Source: Coriaria nepalensis (taxonomy: Eukaryota > Streptophyta > Magnoliopsida > Cucurbitales > Coriariaceae). From it: DNA of 64,000 bases. Below the pieces are notes generated by a model that saw only the letters and a list, made by a program, of their open reading frames with translations, was not told where the DNA came from and did not search any database. The DNA lies in NCBI GenBank assembly GCA_027186245.1, contig CP114483.1:17690220-17754219 (forward strand), written 5' to 3'. This document shows, one piece after another, positions 42,295 through 54,359 of the stretch (positions are counted from its first letter, which is position 1; the number at the start of each line of letters is the position of its first letter). A program made the translations under genes and the position numbers.

Positions 42295-44966
42295 TTCTGT
42301 TTTTTCCCTTCAAACATGATTTTATTACATAACTTCCAATTAATCTATTGCAGACACCAAAGCATTATTTTACCTTTAAAAAGCATGTCACTCAGTCTTT
42401 TCAATCATTAAATTGTTTGAAGGCACTTCGAACCATATCTCTTTTTGTATTTTAAACGCGACTTTCATTCATAACTTGCAATTGATCTATTGAAGGCAAC
42501 TATGCATTTTTTTAGCCTTAAAGTCATATTATTGCGTCTCTTTTAGTCATTAAATCTTTCTAAATCACTTCGAACGAAATTCGGCCTTTAAATATGACTT
42601 TCGTGCATAACTTGCAGTTGATCTATTGAAGGCAACAATGCATTTGTTTAGCCATTAAGTCATCTAACTGAGTTTGTTCGAGTCATTAAATCATTCTAAA
42701 TTAAGTCGAACGAATTCTATTTGCGCCCTTCAAACATTATTTTCTTACTTAACTTGCAATTAATCTATTGAAGACAACAATGCATTATCTTACCATTAAA
42801 AAGCATATCACTCAGTCTTTTCAATCATTAAATTGTTTGAAGGCACTTCGAACCATATCTCTTTTTGCATTTAAAACGCGACTTTCAGGCATAACTTGCA
42901 ATTGATCTATTGAAGGCAACTATGCATTTTTTTAGCCTTAAAGTCATATTTTTGCGTCTCTTTTAGTCAGAAAATCATTCTAAATCACTTCGAACGAAAT
43001 TAGGCATTTGAACATGACTTTCGTGCATAACTTGCAGTTGATCTATTGAAGTCAACAATGCATTTGTTTAGCCTTAAAGTCATGTGAATGAGTCTCTTCT
43101 TGTCGTTAGATCATTCTAAATTAAGTCGAACGAATTCTGTTTTTTCCCTTCAAACATGATTTTATTACATAACTTCCAATTAATCTATTGCAGACACCAA
43201 AGCATTATTTTACCTTTAAAAAGCATGTCACTCAGTCTTTTCAATCATTAAATTGTTTGAAGGCACTTCGAACCATATCTCTTTTTGTATTTTAAACGCG
43301 ACTTTCATTCATAACTTGCAATTGATCTATTGAAGGCAACTATGCATTTTTTTAGCCTGAAAGTCATATTATTGCGTCTCTTTTAGTCAATAAATCTTTC
43401 TAAATCACTTCGAACGAAATTCGGCCTTTAAATATGACTTTCGTGCATAACTTGCAGTTGATCTATTGAAGGCAACAATGCATTTGTTTAGCCATTAAGT
43501 CATCTAACTGAGTCTGTTCGAGTCATTAAATCATTCTAAATTAAGTCGAACGAATTCTATTTGCGCCCTTCAAACATTATTTTCTTACTTAATTTGCAAT
43601 TAATCTATTGAAGACAACAATGCATTATCTTACCATTAAAAAGCATATCACTCAGTCTTTTCAATCATTAAATTGTTTGAAGGCACTTCGAACCATATCT
43701 CTTTTTGCATTTAAAACGCGACTTTCAGGCATAACTTGCAATTGATCTATTGAAGGCAACTATGCATTTTTTTAGCCTTAAAGTCATATTTTTGCGTCTC
43801 TTTTAGTCAGAAAATCATTCTAAATCACTTCGAACGAAATTAGGCATTTGAACATGACTTTCATGCATAACTTGCAGTTGATCTATTGAAGTCAACAATG
43901 CATTTGTTGAGCCTTAAAGTCATGTGAATGAGTCTCTTCTAGTCGTTAAATCATTCTAAATTAAGTCGAACGAATTCTGTTTTTTCCCTTCAAACATGAT
44001 TTTATTACATAACTTGCAATTAATCTATTGCAGACACCAAAGCATTATTTTACCTTTAAAAAGCATGTCACTCAGTCTTTTCAATCATTAAATTGTTTGA
44101 AGGCACTTCGAACCATATCTCTTTTTGTATTTTAAACGCGACTTTCATTCATAACTTGCAATTGATCTATTGAAGGCAACTATGCATTTTTTTAGCCTTA
44201 AAGTCATATTATTGCGTCTCTTTTAGTCATTAAATCTTTCTAAATCACTTCGAACGAAATTCGGCCTTTAAATATGACTTTCGTGCATAACTTGCAGTTG
44301 ATCTATTAAAGGCAACAATGCATTTGTTTAGCCATTAAGTCATCTAACTAAGTCTATTCGAGTCATTAAATCATTCTAAATTAAGTCGAACGAATTCTAT
44401 TTGCGCCCTTCAAACATTATTTTCTTACATAACTTGCAATTAATCTACTGAAAACAACAATGCATTATTTTACCATTAAAAAACATATCACTCAGTCTTT
44501 TCAATCATTAAATTGTTTGAAGGCACTTCGAACCATATCTCTTTTTGCATTTAAAACGCGACTTTCAGGCATAACTTGCAATTGATCTATTGAAGGCAAC
44601 TATGCATTTTTTTAGCCTTAAAGTCATATTTTTGCGTCTCTTTTAGTCAGAAAATCATTCTAAATCACTTCGAACGAAATTAGGCATTTGAACATGAATT
44701 TCGTGCATAACTTGCAGTTGATCTATTGAAGTCAACAATGCATTTGTTTAGCCTTAAAGTCATGTGAATGAGTCTCTTCTAGTCGTTAGATCATTCTAAA
44801 TTAAGTCGAACGAATTCTGTTTTTTCCCTTCAAACATGATTTTATTACATAACTTCCAATTAATCTATTGCAGACACCAAAGCATTATTTTACCTTTAAA
44901 AAGCATGTCACTCAGTCTTTTCAATCATTAAATTGTTTGAAGGCACTTCGAACCATATCTCTTTTT
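42295..44966 (+). repeat. 2,940-bp-offset block, copy 1 (partner 45,235-47,906)
   Basis: This block recurs 2,940 bp downstream. Shared marks are CATAACTTCCAATTAATC, GAGTTTGTTCGAGTC (42,671 and 45,611), GTCGTTAGATCATTC, AGCCTGAAAGTCATATTATT (43,355 and 46,295) and GTCTATTCGAGTC. Differences are few single bases, such as TTCTTGTCGTTAG at 43,098 against TTCTAGTCGTTAG. Confidence 0.85.
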
Positions 44967-45360
44967 GCATTTAAAACGCGACTTTCAGGCATAACTTGCA
45001 ATTGATCTATTGAAGGCAACTATGCATTTTTTTAGCCTTAAAGTCATATTTTTGCGTCTCTTTTAGTCAGAAAATCATTCTAAATCACTTCGAACGAAAT
45101 TAGGCATTTGAACATGACTTTCGTGCATAACTTGCAGTTGATCTATTGAAGTCAACAATGCATTTGTTTAGCCTTAAAGTCATGTGAATGAGTCTCTTCT
45201 AGTCGTTAGATCATTCTAAATTAAGTCGAACGAATTCTGTTTTTTCCCTTCAAACATGATTTTATTACATAACTTCCAATTAATCTATTGCAGACACCAA
45301 AGCATTATTTTACCTTTAAAAAGCATGTCACTCAGTCTTTTCAATCATTAAATTGTTTGA
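44521..45360 (+). repeat. Single HOR unit duplicated in tandem
   Basis: Positions 44,521-44,940 and 44,941-45,360 are the same C1-A1-B1 420-bp unit. I find one difference in 420 positions, AACATGAATT against AACATGACTT near 44,698. This is the freshest-looking duplication in the window and the only interruption of the 840-bp alternation. Confidence 0.9.
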
Positions 45361-47906
45361 AGGCACTTCGAACCATATCTCTTTTTGTATTTTAAACGCG
45401 ACTTTCATTCATAACTTGCAATTGATCTATTGAAGGCAACTATGCATTTTTTTAGCCTTAAAGTCATATTATTGCGTCTCTTTTAGTCATTAAATCTTTC
45501 TAAATCACTTCGAACGAAATTCGGCCTTTAAATATGACTTTCGTGCATAACTTGCAGTTGATCTATTGAAGGCAACAATGCATTTGTTTAGCCATTAAGT
45601 GATCTAACTGAGTTTGTTCGAGTCATTAAATCATTCTAAATTAAGTCGAACGAATTCTATTTGCGCCCTTCAAACATTATTTTCTTACTTAACTTGCAAT
45701 TAATCTATTGAAGACAACAATGCATTATCTTACCATTAAAAAGCATATCACTCAGTCTTTTCAATCATTAAATTGTTTGAAGGCACTTCGAACCATATCT
45801 CTTTTTGCATTTAAAACGCGACTTTCAGGCATAACTTGCAATTGATCTATTGAAGGCAACTATGCATTTTTTTAGCCTTAAAGTCATATTTTTGCGTCTC
45901 TTTTAGTCAGAAAATCATTCTAAATCACTTCGAACGAAATTAGGCATTTGAACATGACTTTCGTGCATAACTTGCAGTTGATCTATTGAAGTCAACAATG
46001 CATTTGTTTAGCCTTAAAGTCATGTGAATGAGTCTCTTCTAGTCGTTAGATCATTCTAAATTAAGTCGAACGAATTCTGTTTTTTCCCTTCAAACATGAT
46101 TTTATTACATAACTTCCAATTAATCTATTGCAGACACCAAAGCATTATTTTACCTTTAAAAAGCATGTCACTCAGTCTTTTCAATCATTAAATTGTTTGA
46201 AGGCACTTCGAACCATATCTCTTTTTGTATTTTAAACGCGACTTTCATTCATAACTTGCAATTGATCTATTGAAGGCAACTATGCATTTTTTTAGCCTGA
46301 AAGTCATATTATTGCGTCTCTTTTAGTCATTAAATCTTTCTAAATCACTTCGAACGAAATTCGGCCTTTAAATATGACTTTCGTGCATAACTTGCAGTTG
46401 ATCTATTGAAGGCAACAATGCATTTGTTTAGCCATTAAGTCATCTAACTGAGTCTGTTCGAGTCATTAAATCATTCTAAATTAAGTCGAACGAATTCTAT
46501 TTGCGCCCTTCAAACATTATTTCCTTACTTAACTTGCAATTAATCTATTGAAGACAACAATGCATTATCTTACCATTAAAAAGCATATCACTCAGTCTTT
46601 TCAATCATTAAATTGTTTGAAGGCACTTCGAACCATATCTCTTTTTGCATTTAAAACGCGACTTTCAGGCATAACTTGCAATTGATCTATTGAAGGCAAC
46701 TATGCATTTTTTTAGCCTTAAAGTCATATGTTTGCGTCTCTTTTAGTCAGAAAATCATTCTAAATCACTTCGAACGAAATTAGGCATTTGAACATGACTT
46801 TCATGCATATCTTGCAGTTGATCTATTGAAGTCAACAATGCATTTGTTGAGCCTTAAAGTCATGTGAATGAGTCTCTTCTAGTCGTTAAATCATTCTAAA
46901 TTAAGTCGAACGAATTATGTTTTTTCCCTTCAAACATGATTTTATTACATAACTTGCAATTAATCTATTGCAGACACCAAAGCATTATTTTACCTTTAAA
47001 AAGCATGTCACTCAGTCTTTTCAATCATTAAATTGTTTGAAGGCACTTCGAACCATATCTCTTTTTGTATTTTAAACGCGACTTTCATTCATAACTTGCA
47101 ATTGATCTATTGAAGGCAACTATGCATTTTTTTAGCCTTAAAGTCATATTATTGCGTCTCTTTTAGTCATTAAATCTTTCTAAATCACTTCGAACGAAAT
47201 TCGGCCTTTAAATATGACTTTCGTGCATAACTTGCAGTTGATCTATTAAAGGCAACAATGCATTTGTTTAGCCATTAAGTCATCTAACTGAGTCTATTCG
47301 AGTCATTAAATCATTCTAAATTAAGTCGAACGAATTCTATTTGCGCCCTTCAAACATTATTTTCTTACATAACTTGCAATTAATCTACTGAAAACAACAA
47401 TGCATTATTTTACCATTAAAAAACATATCACTCAGTCTTTTCAATCATTAAATTGTTTGAAGGCACTTCGAACCATATCTCTTTTTGCATTTAAAACGCG
47501 ACTTTCAGGCATAACTTGCAATTGATCTATTGAAGGCAACTATGCATTTTTTTAGCCTTAAAGTCATATTTTTGCGTCTCTTTTAGTCAGAAAATCATTC
47601 TAAATCACTTCGAACGAAATTAGGCATTTGAACATGACTTTCGTGCATAACTTGCAGTTGATCTATTGAAGTCAACAATGCATTTGTTTAGCCTTAAAGT
47701 CATGTGAATGAGTCTCTTCTAGTCGTTAGATCATTCTAAATTAAGTCGAACGAATTCTGTTTTTTCCCTTCAAACATGATTTTATTACATAACTTCCAAT
47801 TAATCTATTGCAGACACCAAAGCATTATTTTACCTTTAAAAAGCATGTCACTCAGTCTTTTCAATCATTAAATTGTTTGAAGGCACTTCGAACCATATCT
47901 CTTTTT
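45235..47906 (+). repeat. 2,940-bp-offset block, copy 2 (partner 42,295-44,966)
   Basis: Second copy in the same register. Private changes include loss of the EcoRI site at 46,912 (GAATTA), CATATGTTTGCG near 46,727 and TCATGCATATCTTGC near 46,801. Confidence 0.85.
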
Positions 47907-48479
47907 GTATTTTAAACGCGACTTTCATTCATAACTTGCAATTGATCTATTGAAGGCAACTATGCATTTTTTTAGCCTGAAAGTCATATTATTGCGTCTC
48001 TTTTAGTCATTAAATCTTTCTAAATCACTTCGAACGAAATTCGGCCTTTAAATATGACTTTCGTGCATAACTTGCAGTTGATCTATTGAAGGCAACAATG
48101 CATTTGTTTAGCCATTAAGTCATCTAACTGAGTCTGTTCGAGTCATTAAATCATTCTAAATTAAGTCGAACGAATTCTATTTGCGCCCTTCAAATATTAT
48201 TTTCTTACTTAACTTGCAATTAATCTATTGAAGACAACAATGCATTATCTTACCATTAAAAAGCATATCACTCAGTCTTTTCAATCATTAAATTGTTTGA
48301 AGGCACTTCGAACCATATCTCTTTTTGCATTTAAAACGCGACTTTCAGGCATAACTTGCAATTGATCTATTGAAGGCAACTATGCATTTTTTTAGCCTTA
48401 AAGTCATATTTGTGCGTCTCTTTTAGTCAGAAAATCATTCTAAATCACTTCGAACGAAATTAGGCATTTGAACATGACT

Positions 48480-49545
48480 TTCGTGCATAACTTGCAGTTG
48501 ATCTATTGAAGTCAACAATGCATATGTTTAGCCTTAAAGTCATGTGAATGAGTCTCTTCTAGTCGTTAAATCAATCTAAATTAAGTCGAACGAATTCTAT
48601 TTTTTCCCTTCAAACATGATCTTATGACATAACTTGCTATTAATCTATTGCAAACACCAATGCATTATTTTACCTTTAAAAAGCATGTCACTCAGTCTTT
48701 TCAATCATTAAATTGTTTGAAGGCACTATGAACCATATCTCTTTTTGCATTTAAAACGTGACTTTCATGCATAACTTGCAATCGATCTATTGAAGGCAAC
48801 TCTGCATTTTTTTAGCCTTAAAGTCAACTTATTGCGTCTCTTTTAGTCATCAAATCTTTCTAAATCACTTCGAACAAAATTCGGCGTTTAAATATGACTT
48901 TCGTGCATAACTTGCAGTTGATCTATTGAAGGTAACAATGCTTTTGTTTAGCCTTTAAGTCATATAACTGAGTCTCTTCGAGTCATTAAATCATTCTAAA
49001 TTAAGTCGAACGATTTCTATTTACGCCCTTCAAACATTATTTTCTTACATAACTTGCAATTAATCTACTGAAGACAACAATGCATTATTTTACCATTAAA
49101 AAACATATCACTCAGTCTTTTCAATCATTAAATTGTTTGAAGGCACTCCGAACCATATCTCTTTTTGCATTTAAAACGCAAATTTCATGCATAACTTGCA
49201 ATTGATCTATTGAAGGCAACTATGCATTTTTTTAGCCTTAAAGTCATATTTTTGCGTCTCTTTTAGTCAAAAAATCATTCTAAATCACTTCGAACGAAAT
49301 TTGGCATTTGAATTTGACTTTCGTGCATAACTTGCAGTTGATCTATTGAAGTCAACAATGCATTCGTTTAGCCTTAAAGTCATGTCAATGTGTCTCTTCT
49401 AGTCGTTAAATAATTCTAAATTAGTCGAACAAATTCTATTTTTTCCCTTCAAACATGATTTTATTACATAACTTGCAATTAATCTATTGCAGACACCAAT
49501 GCATTATTTTACCTTTAAAAAGCATGTCAGTCAGTTTTTTCAATC
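48480..49545 (+). repeat. Diverged left-arm units beside the strand switch
   Basis: The last two and a half units before the inversion carry more private changes than those upstream. Examples are CTTGCTATTAATC, CACTATGAACC, AAAGTCAACTTATTG, an EcoRI site lost at 49,011 (CGATTTC), AACGCAAATTTCATGC and TTGAATTTGAC. A 1-bp loss near 49,423 ends the long run of exact 420-bp spacing. Less efficient homogenisation at the edge of an array domain would produce this. Confidence 0.75.
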
Positions 49546-49560
49546 GCATTTCGTTCGAAG
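49541..49560. other. Strand-switch (inversion) junction
   Basis: Plus-strand monomer B runs to TTTTTTCAATC at 49,545. The next bases, GCATTTCGTTCGAAG, belong to the minus-strand C-A boundary of the other subfamily. Expected left-arm sequence (CAATCATTAAATTG) and expected right-arm sequence (GTGCGAATTTCG) both stop here. The breakpoint lies within 49,545-49,550. No spacer, transposon end or target-site duplication is visible, and any microhomology is at most 1-3 bp. Confidence 0.95.
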
Positions 49561-49565
49561 TGATT
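49549..49565 (+). promoter_or_regulatory. Partial CENP-B-box-like motif (example; low confidence)
   Basis: TTTCGTTCGAAGTGATT matches the 17-bp mammalian CENP-B box consensus at 12 positions. It has the TTCG and central A of the essential core but not the CGGG half. One such motif occurs per HOR at the C-A boundary: on the plus strand in the right arm, on the minus strand in the left arm (for example 1,272-1,288). Variants with TTTCATTGG or TCCGAAG are common in the right arm. Binding by CENP-B or a relative is not supported by sequence alone. Confidence 0.2.
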
Positions 49566-49659
49566 TAGAATGATTTAATGACTGAAAGAGACGCAATTAT
49601 ACGACTTTAAGGCTAAAAAAATGCATAGTTGCCTTCAATAGATCATTTGCAGGTTATGC

Positions 49660-50080
49660 ATGAAACTCGTGTTTTAAATGCAAAAACAGCATTGGTTCCA
49701 CGTGCTTTCAAATAATTTAATGATATTAAAAGACTGAATGATATGCTTTTTAAGGCTAAAATAATGCATTATTGTCTGCAATAGATTAATTGCAAGTTAT
49801 GTAAGAAAATCATGTTCGAAGGGCGAAAATAGAATTCGTTACAATTAATTTAGAATGATTTAATCACTACAAGAGACTCAATGAGATGATTTTAAGGCTA
49901 AACAAATGCATTGTTGCCTTCGATAGATCAACTGCAAGTTATGCACGAAACTCATGTTTAAAGTGCGAATTTCGTTCGAAGTGATTTACAATTATTTAAT
50001 GACTGAAAGAGACGCAATTATACGAGTTTAAGGCTAAAAAAATTCATAGTTTCCTTCAATAGATCATTCGCAGGTTATGC
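49660..50080 (-). repeat. Representative 421-bp higher-order unit (right arm)
   Basis: First complete unit after the junction. Read on the minus strand, C runs 50,080 to 49,945 (136 bp), A 49,944 to 49,803 (142 bp) and B 49,802 to 49,660 (143 bp). The monomer order is the same as in the left arm, so the whole HOR inverted as a unit and later diverged, or a related array was joined in reverse. Confidence 0.9.
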
Positions 50081-53000
50081 ATGAAATTCGTGTTTTGAAT
50101 GCAAAATTATAATTGGTTCGACATGCTTTCAAATAATTTAATGATATGAAAAGACTGAATGATGTGGTTTTTAAGGCTAAAATAATCAATTGTTGTCTGC
50201 AATAGATTAATTGCAAGTTATGTAAGGAAATCATGTTTGATGGGCAAAAATAGAATTCGTTCGAATTAATTTAGAAGGATTTAATCACTACAAGAGACTC
50301 AACGACATGATTTTCAGGCTAAAGAAATGCATTGTTGCCTTCAATAGATCAACTGCAAGTTATGCACGAAAGTCATGTTTAATGTGCGAATTTCGTCCGA
50401 AGGTATTTAGAATGATTTAATGACTGAAAGAGACCCAATTATACGACTTTAAGGCTAAAAAAATGCATAGTTGCCTTCAATAGATCATTTGCAGGTTATG
50501 CAGGAAAGTCGTGTTTTAAATGCAAAATTATAATTTGTTCGACATGCTTCCAAATAATTTAATGATATGAAAAGACTGAATGATATGCTTTTTAAGGCTA
50601 AAATAATGCATTGTTGTCTGCAATAGATTAATTGCAAGTTATGTAAGAAAATCATGTTTGAAGGGCGAAAATAGAATTCGTTAGAATTAATTTAGAATGA
50701 TTTAATCGCTAAAAGAGACTCAATGACATGATTTTAAGGCTAAACAAATGCATTGTTGCCTTCGATAGATCAACTGCAAGTTATGCACGGAACTCATGTT
50801 TAAAGTGCGAATTTCGTTCGGAGTGATTTAGAATTATTTAATGACTGAAAGAGACGCAATTATACGAGTTTAAGGCTAAAAAAAATGCATAGTTTCCTTT
50901 AATAGATCATTTGCAGGTTATGCATGAAAGTCGTGTTTTAAATGCAAAATTATAATTGGTTGGACATGCTTTCAAATAATTTAATGATATGAAAAGACTG
51001 AATGATATGGTTTTTAAGGATAAAATAATCAATTGTGGTCTGCAATAGATTAATTGCAAGTTATGTAAGAAAATCATGTTTGAAGGGCAAAAATAGAATT
51101 CGTTCGAATTAATTTAGAAGGATTTAATCACTACAAGAGACTCAACGACATGATTTTAAGGCTAAAGAAATGCATTGGTGCCTTCAATAGATCAACTGCA
51201 AGTTATGCACGAAAGTCATGTTTAAATTGCGAATTTCGTCTGAAGTTATTTAGAATGATTTAATGACAGAAAGAGACGCAATTATACGACTTTAAAGCTA
51301 AAAAAATGCATAGTTGCCTTCAATAAATCATTTGCAGGTTATGCATGAAAGTCGTGTTTTAAATGCAAAAATATAATTGGTTGGACATGCTTTCAAATAA
51401 TTTAATGATATGAAAAGACTGAATGATATGCTTTTTAAGGCTAAAATAATGCATTGTTGGCTACAATAGATTAATTGCAAGTTATGTAAGAAAATCATGT
51501 TTGAAGGGCGAAAATAGAATACGTTAGAATTAATTTAGAATGATTTAATCACTACAAGAGACTCAATGACATGATTTTAAGGCTAAACAAATGCATTGTT
51601 GCCTTCGATAGATCAACTTCAAGTTATGCACGAAAGTCATGTTTAAAGTGCGAATTTCGTCCAAAGTTATTTAGAATGATTTAATGACTGAAAGAGACGC
51701 AATTATACGACTTTAAGGCTAAAAAAATGCATAGTTGCCTTCAATAGATCATTTGCAGGTTATGCATGAAAGTCGTGTTTTAAATGCAAAATTATAATTG
51801 GTTCGACATGCTTTCAAATAATTTAATGGTATGAAAAGACTGAATGATATGGTTTTTAAGGCTAATATAATCAATTGTTGTCTGCAATAGATTAATTGCA
51901 AGTTATGTAAGAAAATCATGTTTGACGGGCAAAAATAGAATTCGTTCGAATTAATTTAGAAGGATTTAATCACTACAAGAGACTCAATGACATGATTTTA
52001 AGGCTAAAGAAATGCCTTGTTGCCTTCAATAGATCAACTGCAAGTTATGCACGAAAGTCATGTTTAAAGTGCGAATTTCGTCCAAAGTTATTTAGAATGA
52101 TTTAATGACTGAAAGAGACGCAATTATACGACTTTAAGGCTAAAAAAATGCATAGTTGCCTTCAATAGATCATTTGCAGGTTATGCATGAAAGTCGTGTT
52201 TTAAATGCAAAATTATAATTGGTTCGACATGCTTTCAAATAATTTAATGGTATGAAAAGACTGAATGATATGGTTTTTAAGGCTAATATAATCAATTGTT
52301 GTCTGCAATAGATTAATTGCAAGTTATGTAAGAAAATCACGTTTGAAGGGCAAAAATAGAATTCGTTCGAATTAATTTAGAAGGATTTAATCACTACAAG
52401 AGACTCAACGACATGATTTTAAGGCTAAAGAAATGCCTTGTTGCCTTCAATAGATCAACTGCAAGTTATGCACGAAAGTCATGTTTAAAGTGCGAATTTC
52501 ATCCGAAGTTATTTAGAATGATTTAATGACTGAAAGAGACGCAATTATACGAGTTTAAGGCCAAAAATATGCATAGTTGCCTTCAATAGATCATTTGCAG
52601 GTTATGCATGAAAGTCGTGTTTTAAATGCAAAAATATAATTGGTTCAACATGCTTTCAAATAATTTAATGATATGAAAAGACTGAATGATATACTTTTTA
52701 AGGCTAAAATAATGCATTGTTGCCTGCAATAGATTATTCGCAAGTTATGTAAGAAAATCATGTTTGAAGGGCGAAAATAGAATTCGTTAGAATTAATTTA
52801 GAATGATTTAATCACTATAAGAGACTCAATGACATGATTTTAAGGCTAAACAAATGCATTGTTGCCTTCGATAGATCAACTGCAAGTTATGCACGAAAGT
52901 CATGTTTAAAGTGCGAATTTTATTCGAAGTGATTTAGAATGATTTAATGACTGAAGGAGGTGCAATTATCCGACTTTACGGCTAAAAAAACTGCATAGTT

Positions 53001-54359
53001 GCCTTCAATAGATCAATTGCAGGTTATGTGTGAAAGCCGTGTTTTAAATGCAAAAATATAATTGGTTCGACATGCTTTCAAATAATTTAATGATATGAGA
53101 AGACTGAATGATATGCTTTTTAAGGCTAAAATAATGCATCGTTGTCTGCAATAGATTAATTGCAAGTTATGTAAGAAAATCATGTTTGAAGGGCGAAAAT
53201 AGAATTCGTTAGAATTAATTTAGAATGATTTAATCACTACAAGAGACTCAATGACATGATTTTAAGGCTAAACAAATGCATTGTTGCCTTCGATAGATCA
53301 ACTGCAAGTTATGTACGAAACTCATGCTTATAGTGCAAATTTCGTTCGAACTGTTTTAGAATTATTTAATAACTGAAAGAGACGCAATTATACGAGTTTA
53401 AGGCCAAAAAAATGCATAGTTGCCTTCAATAGATCATTTGCAGGTTATGCATGAAAGTCGTGTTTTAAATGCAAAAATATAATTGGTTCGACATGCTTTC
53501 AAATAATTTAATGATATGAAAAGACTGAATGATATGCTTTTTAAGGCTAAAATAATGCATTGTTGTCTGCAATAGATTAATTGCAAGTTATGTAAGAAAA
53601 TCATGTTTGAAGGGTGAAAATAGAATTCATTAGAATTAATTTAGAATGATTTAATCACTACAAGAGACTTAATGACATGATTTTAAGGCTAAACAAATGC
53701 ATTGTTGCCTTCGATAGATCAACTGCATGTTATGCACGAAACTCATGTTTATCGTGCAAATTTCGTTTGAAGTGTTTTAGAATTATTTAATAACTGAAAG
53801 AGACGCAATTATACGAGATTAAGGCCAAAAAAATGCATAGTTGCCTTCAATAGATCATTTGCAGGTTATGCATGAAAGTCGTGTTTTAAATGCAAAAATA
53901 TAATTGGTTCGACATGCTTTCAAATAATTTAATGATATGAAAAGACTGAATGATATGCTTTTTAAGGCTAAAATAATGCATTGTTGTCTGCAATAGATTA
54001 ATTGCCAGTTATGTAAGAAAATCATGTTTGAAGGGCGAAAATAGAATTCATTTGAATTAATTTAGAATGATTTAATCACTACAAGAGACTCAATGACATG
54101 ATTTTAAGGCTAAACAAATGCATTGTTGCCTTCGATAGATCAACTGCAAGTTATGCACGGAACTCATTTTTAAAGTGCGAATTTCATTGGAAGTGATTTA
54201 GAATGATTTAATGACTGAAGGAGATGCAATTATACGACTTTACGGCTAAAAAAACTGCATAGTTGCCTTCAATAGATCAATTGCAGGTTATGTGTGAAAG
54301 TCGTGTTTTAAATGCAAAAATATAATTGGTTCGACATGCTTTCAAATAATTTAATGATA

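Larger units (their letters stand above)
41281..49260 (+). repeat. 840-bp six-monomer repeat domain (A1-B1-C2-A2-B2-C1)
   Basis: HOR subtypes alternate here. A1-type units start near 41,281, 42,121, 42,961, 43,801, 44,641, 45,061, 45,901, 46,741, 47,581, 48,421 and 49,261. A2-type units start near 41,701, 42,541, 43,381, 44,221, 45,481, 46,321, 47,161, 48,001 and 48,841. B and C subtypes follow the same rhythm. The effective repeat is therefore six monomers, 840 bp. The one break in alternation (44,641 then 45,061) is a duplicated 420-bp unit. Confidence 0.88.
1..49545 (+). repeat. Satellite array, left arm (420-bp A-B-C higher-order repeat)
   Basis: This stretch is one uninterrupted head-to-tail array of about 118 copies of a 420-bp unit. 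Each unit has three related monomers, recognisable by a shared core: ATAACTTGCA, then ATCTATTGA, then ATGCAT, then a T-rich run. Anchors of type A (GCATAACTTGCAGTTGAT) fall at 55, 474, 894, 1,314, 1,734 and so on. There are stop codons in all frames and no promoter-like or RNA-gene structure. Net length changes are rare: one extra 142-bp monomer near 4.1 kb and scattered 1-bp indels. The architecture is what centromeric or pericentromeric satellites look like. The chromosomal location is inferred, not shown. The left edge lies inside the array. Confidence 0.98.

Noticed and set aside
1..49545. Perfect 420-bp register as proof of artificial sequence
   Set aside because: Units differ by many dispersed substitutions, subtypes and nested block copies in a pattern typical of natural concerted evolution.
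49541..49560. Inversion as a fold-back or hairpin read artefact
   Set aside because: The two arms are not mirror images. They differ in unit length, subfamily marks and block structure, so a single folded molecule cannot explain them. A false join of two real arrays is still possible and is left for read-level checks.
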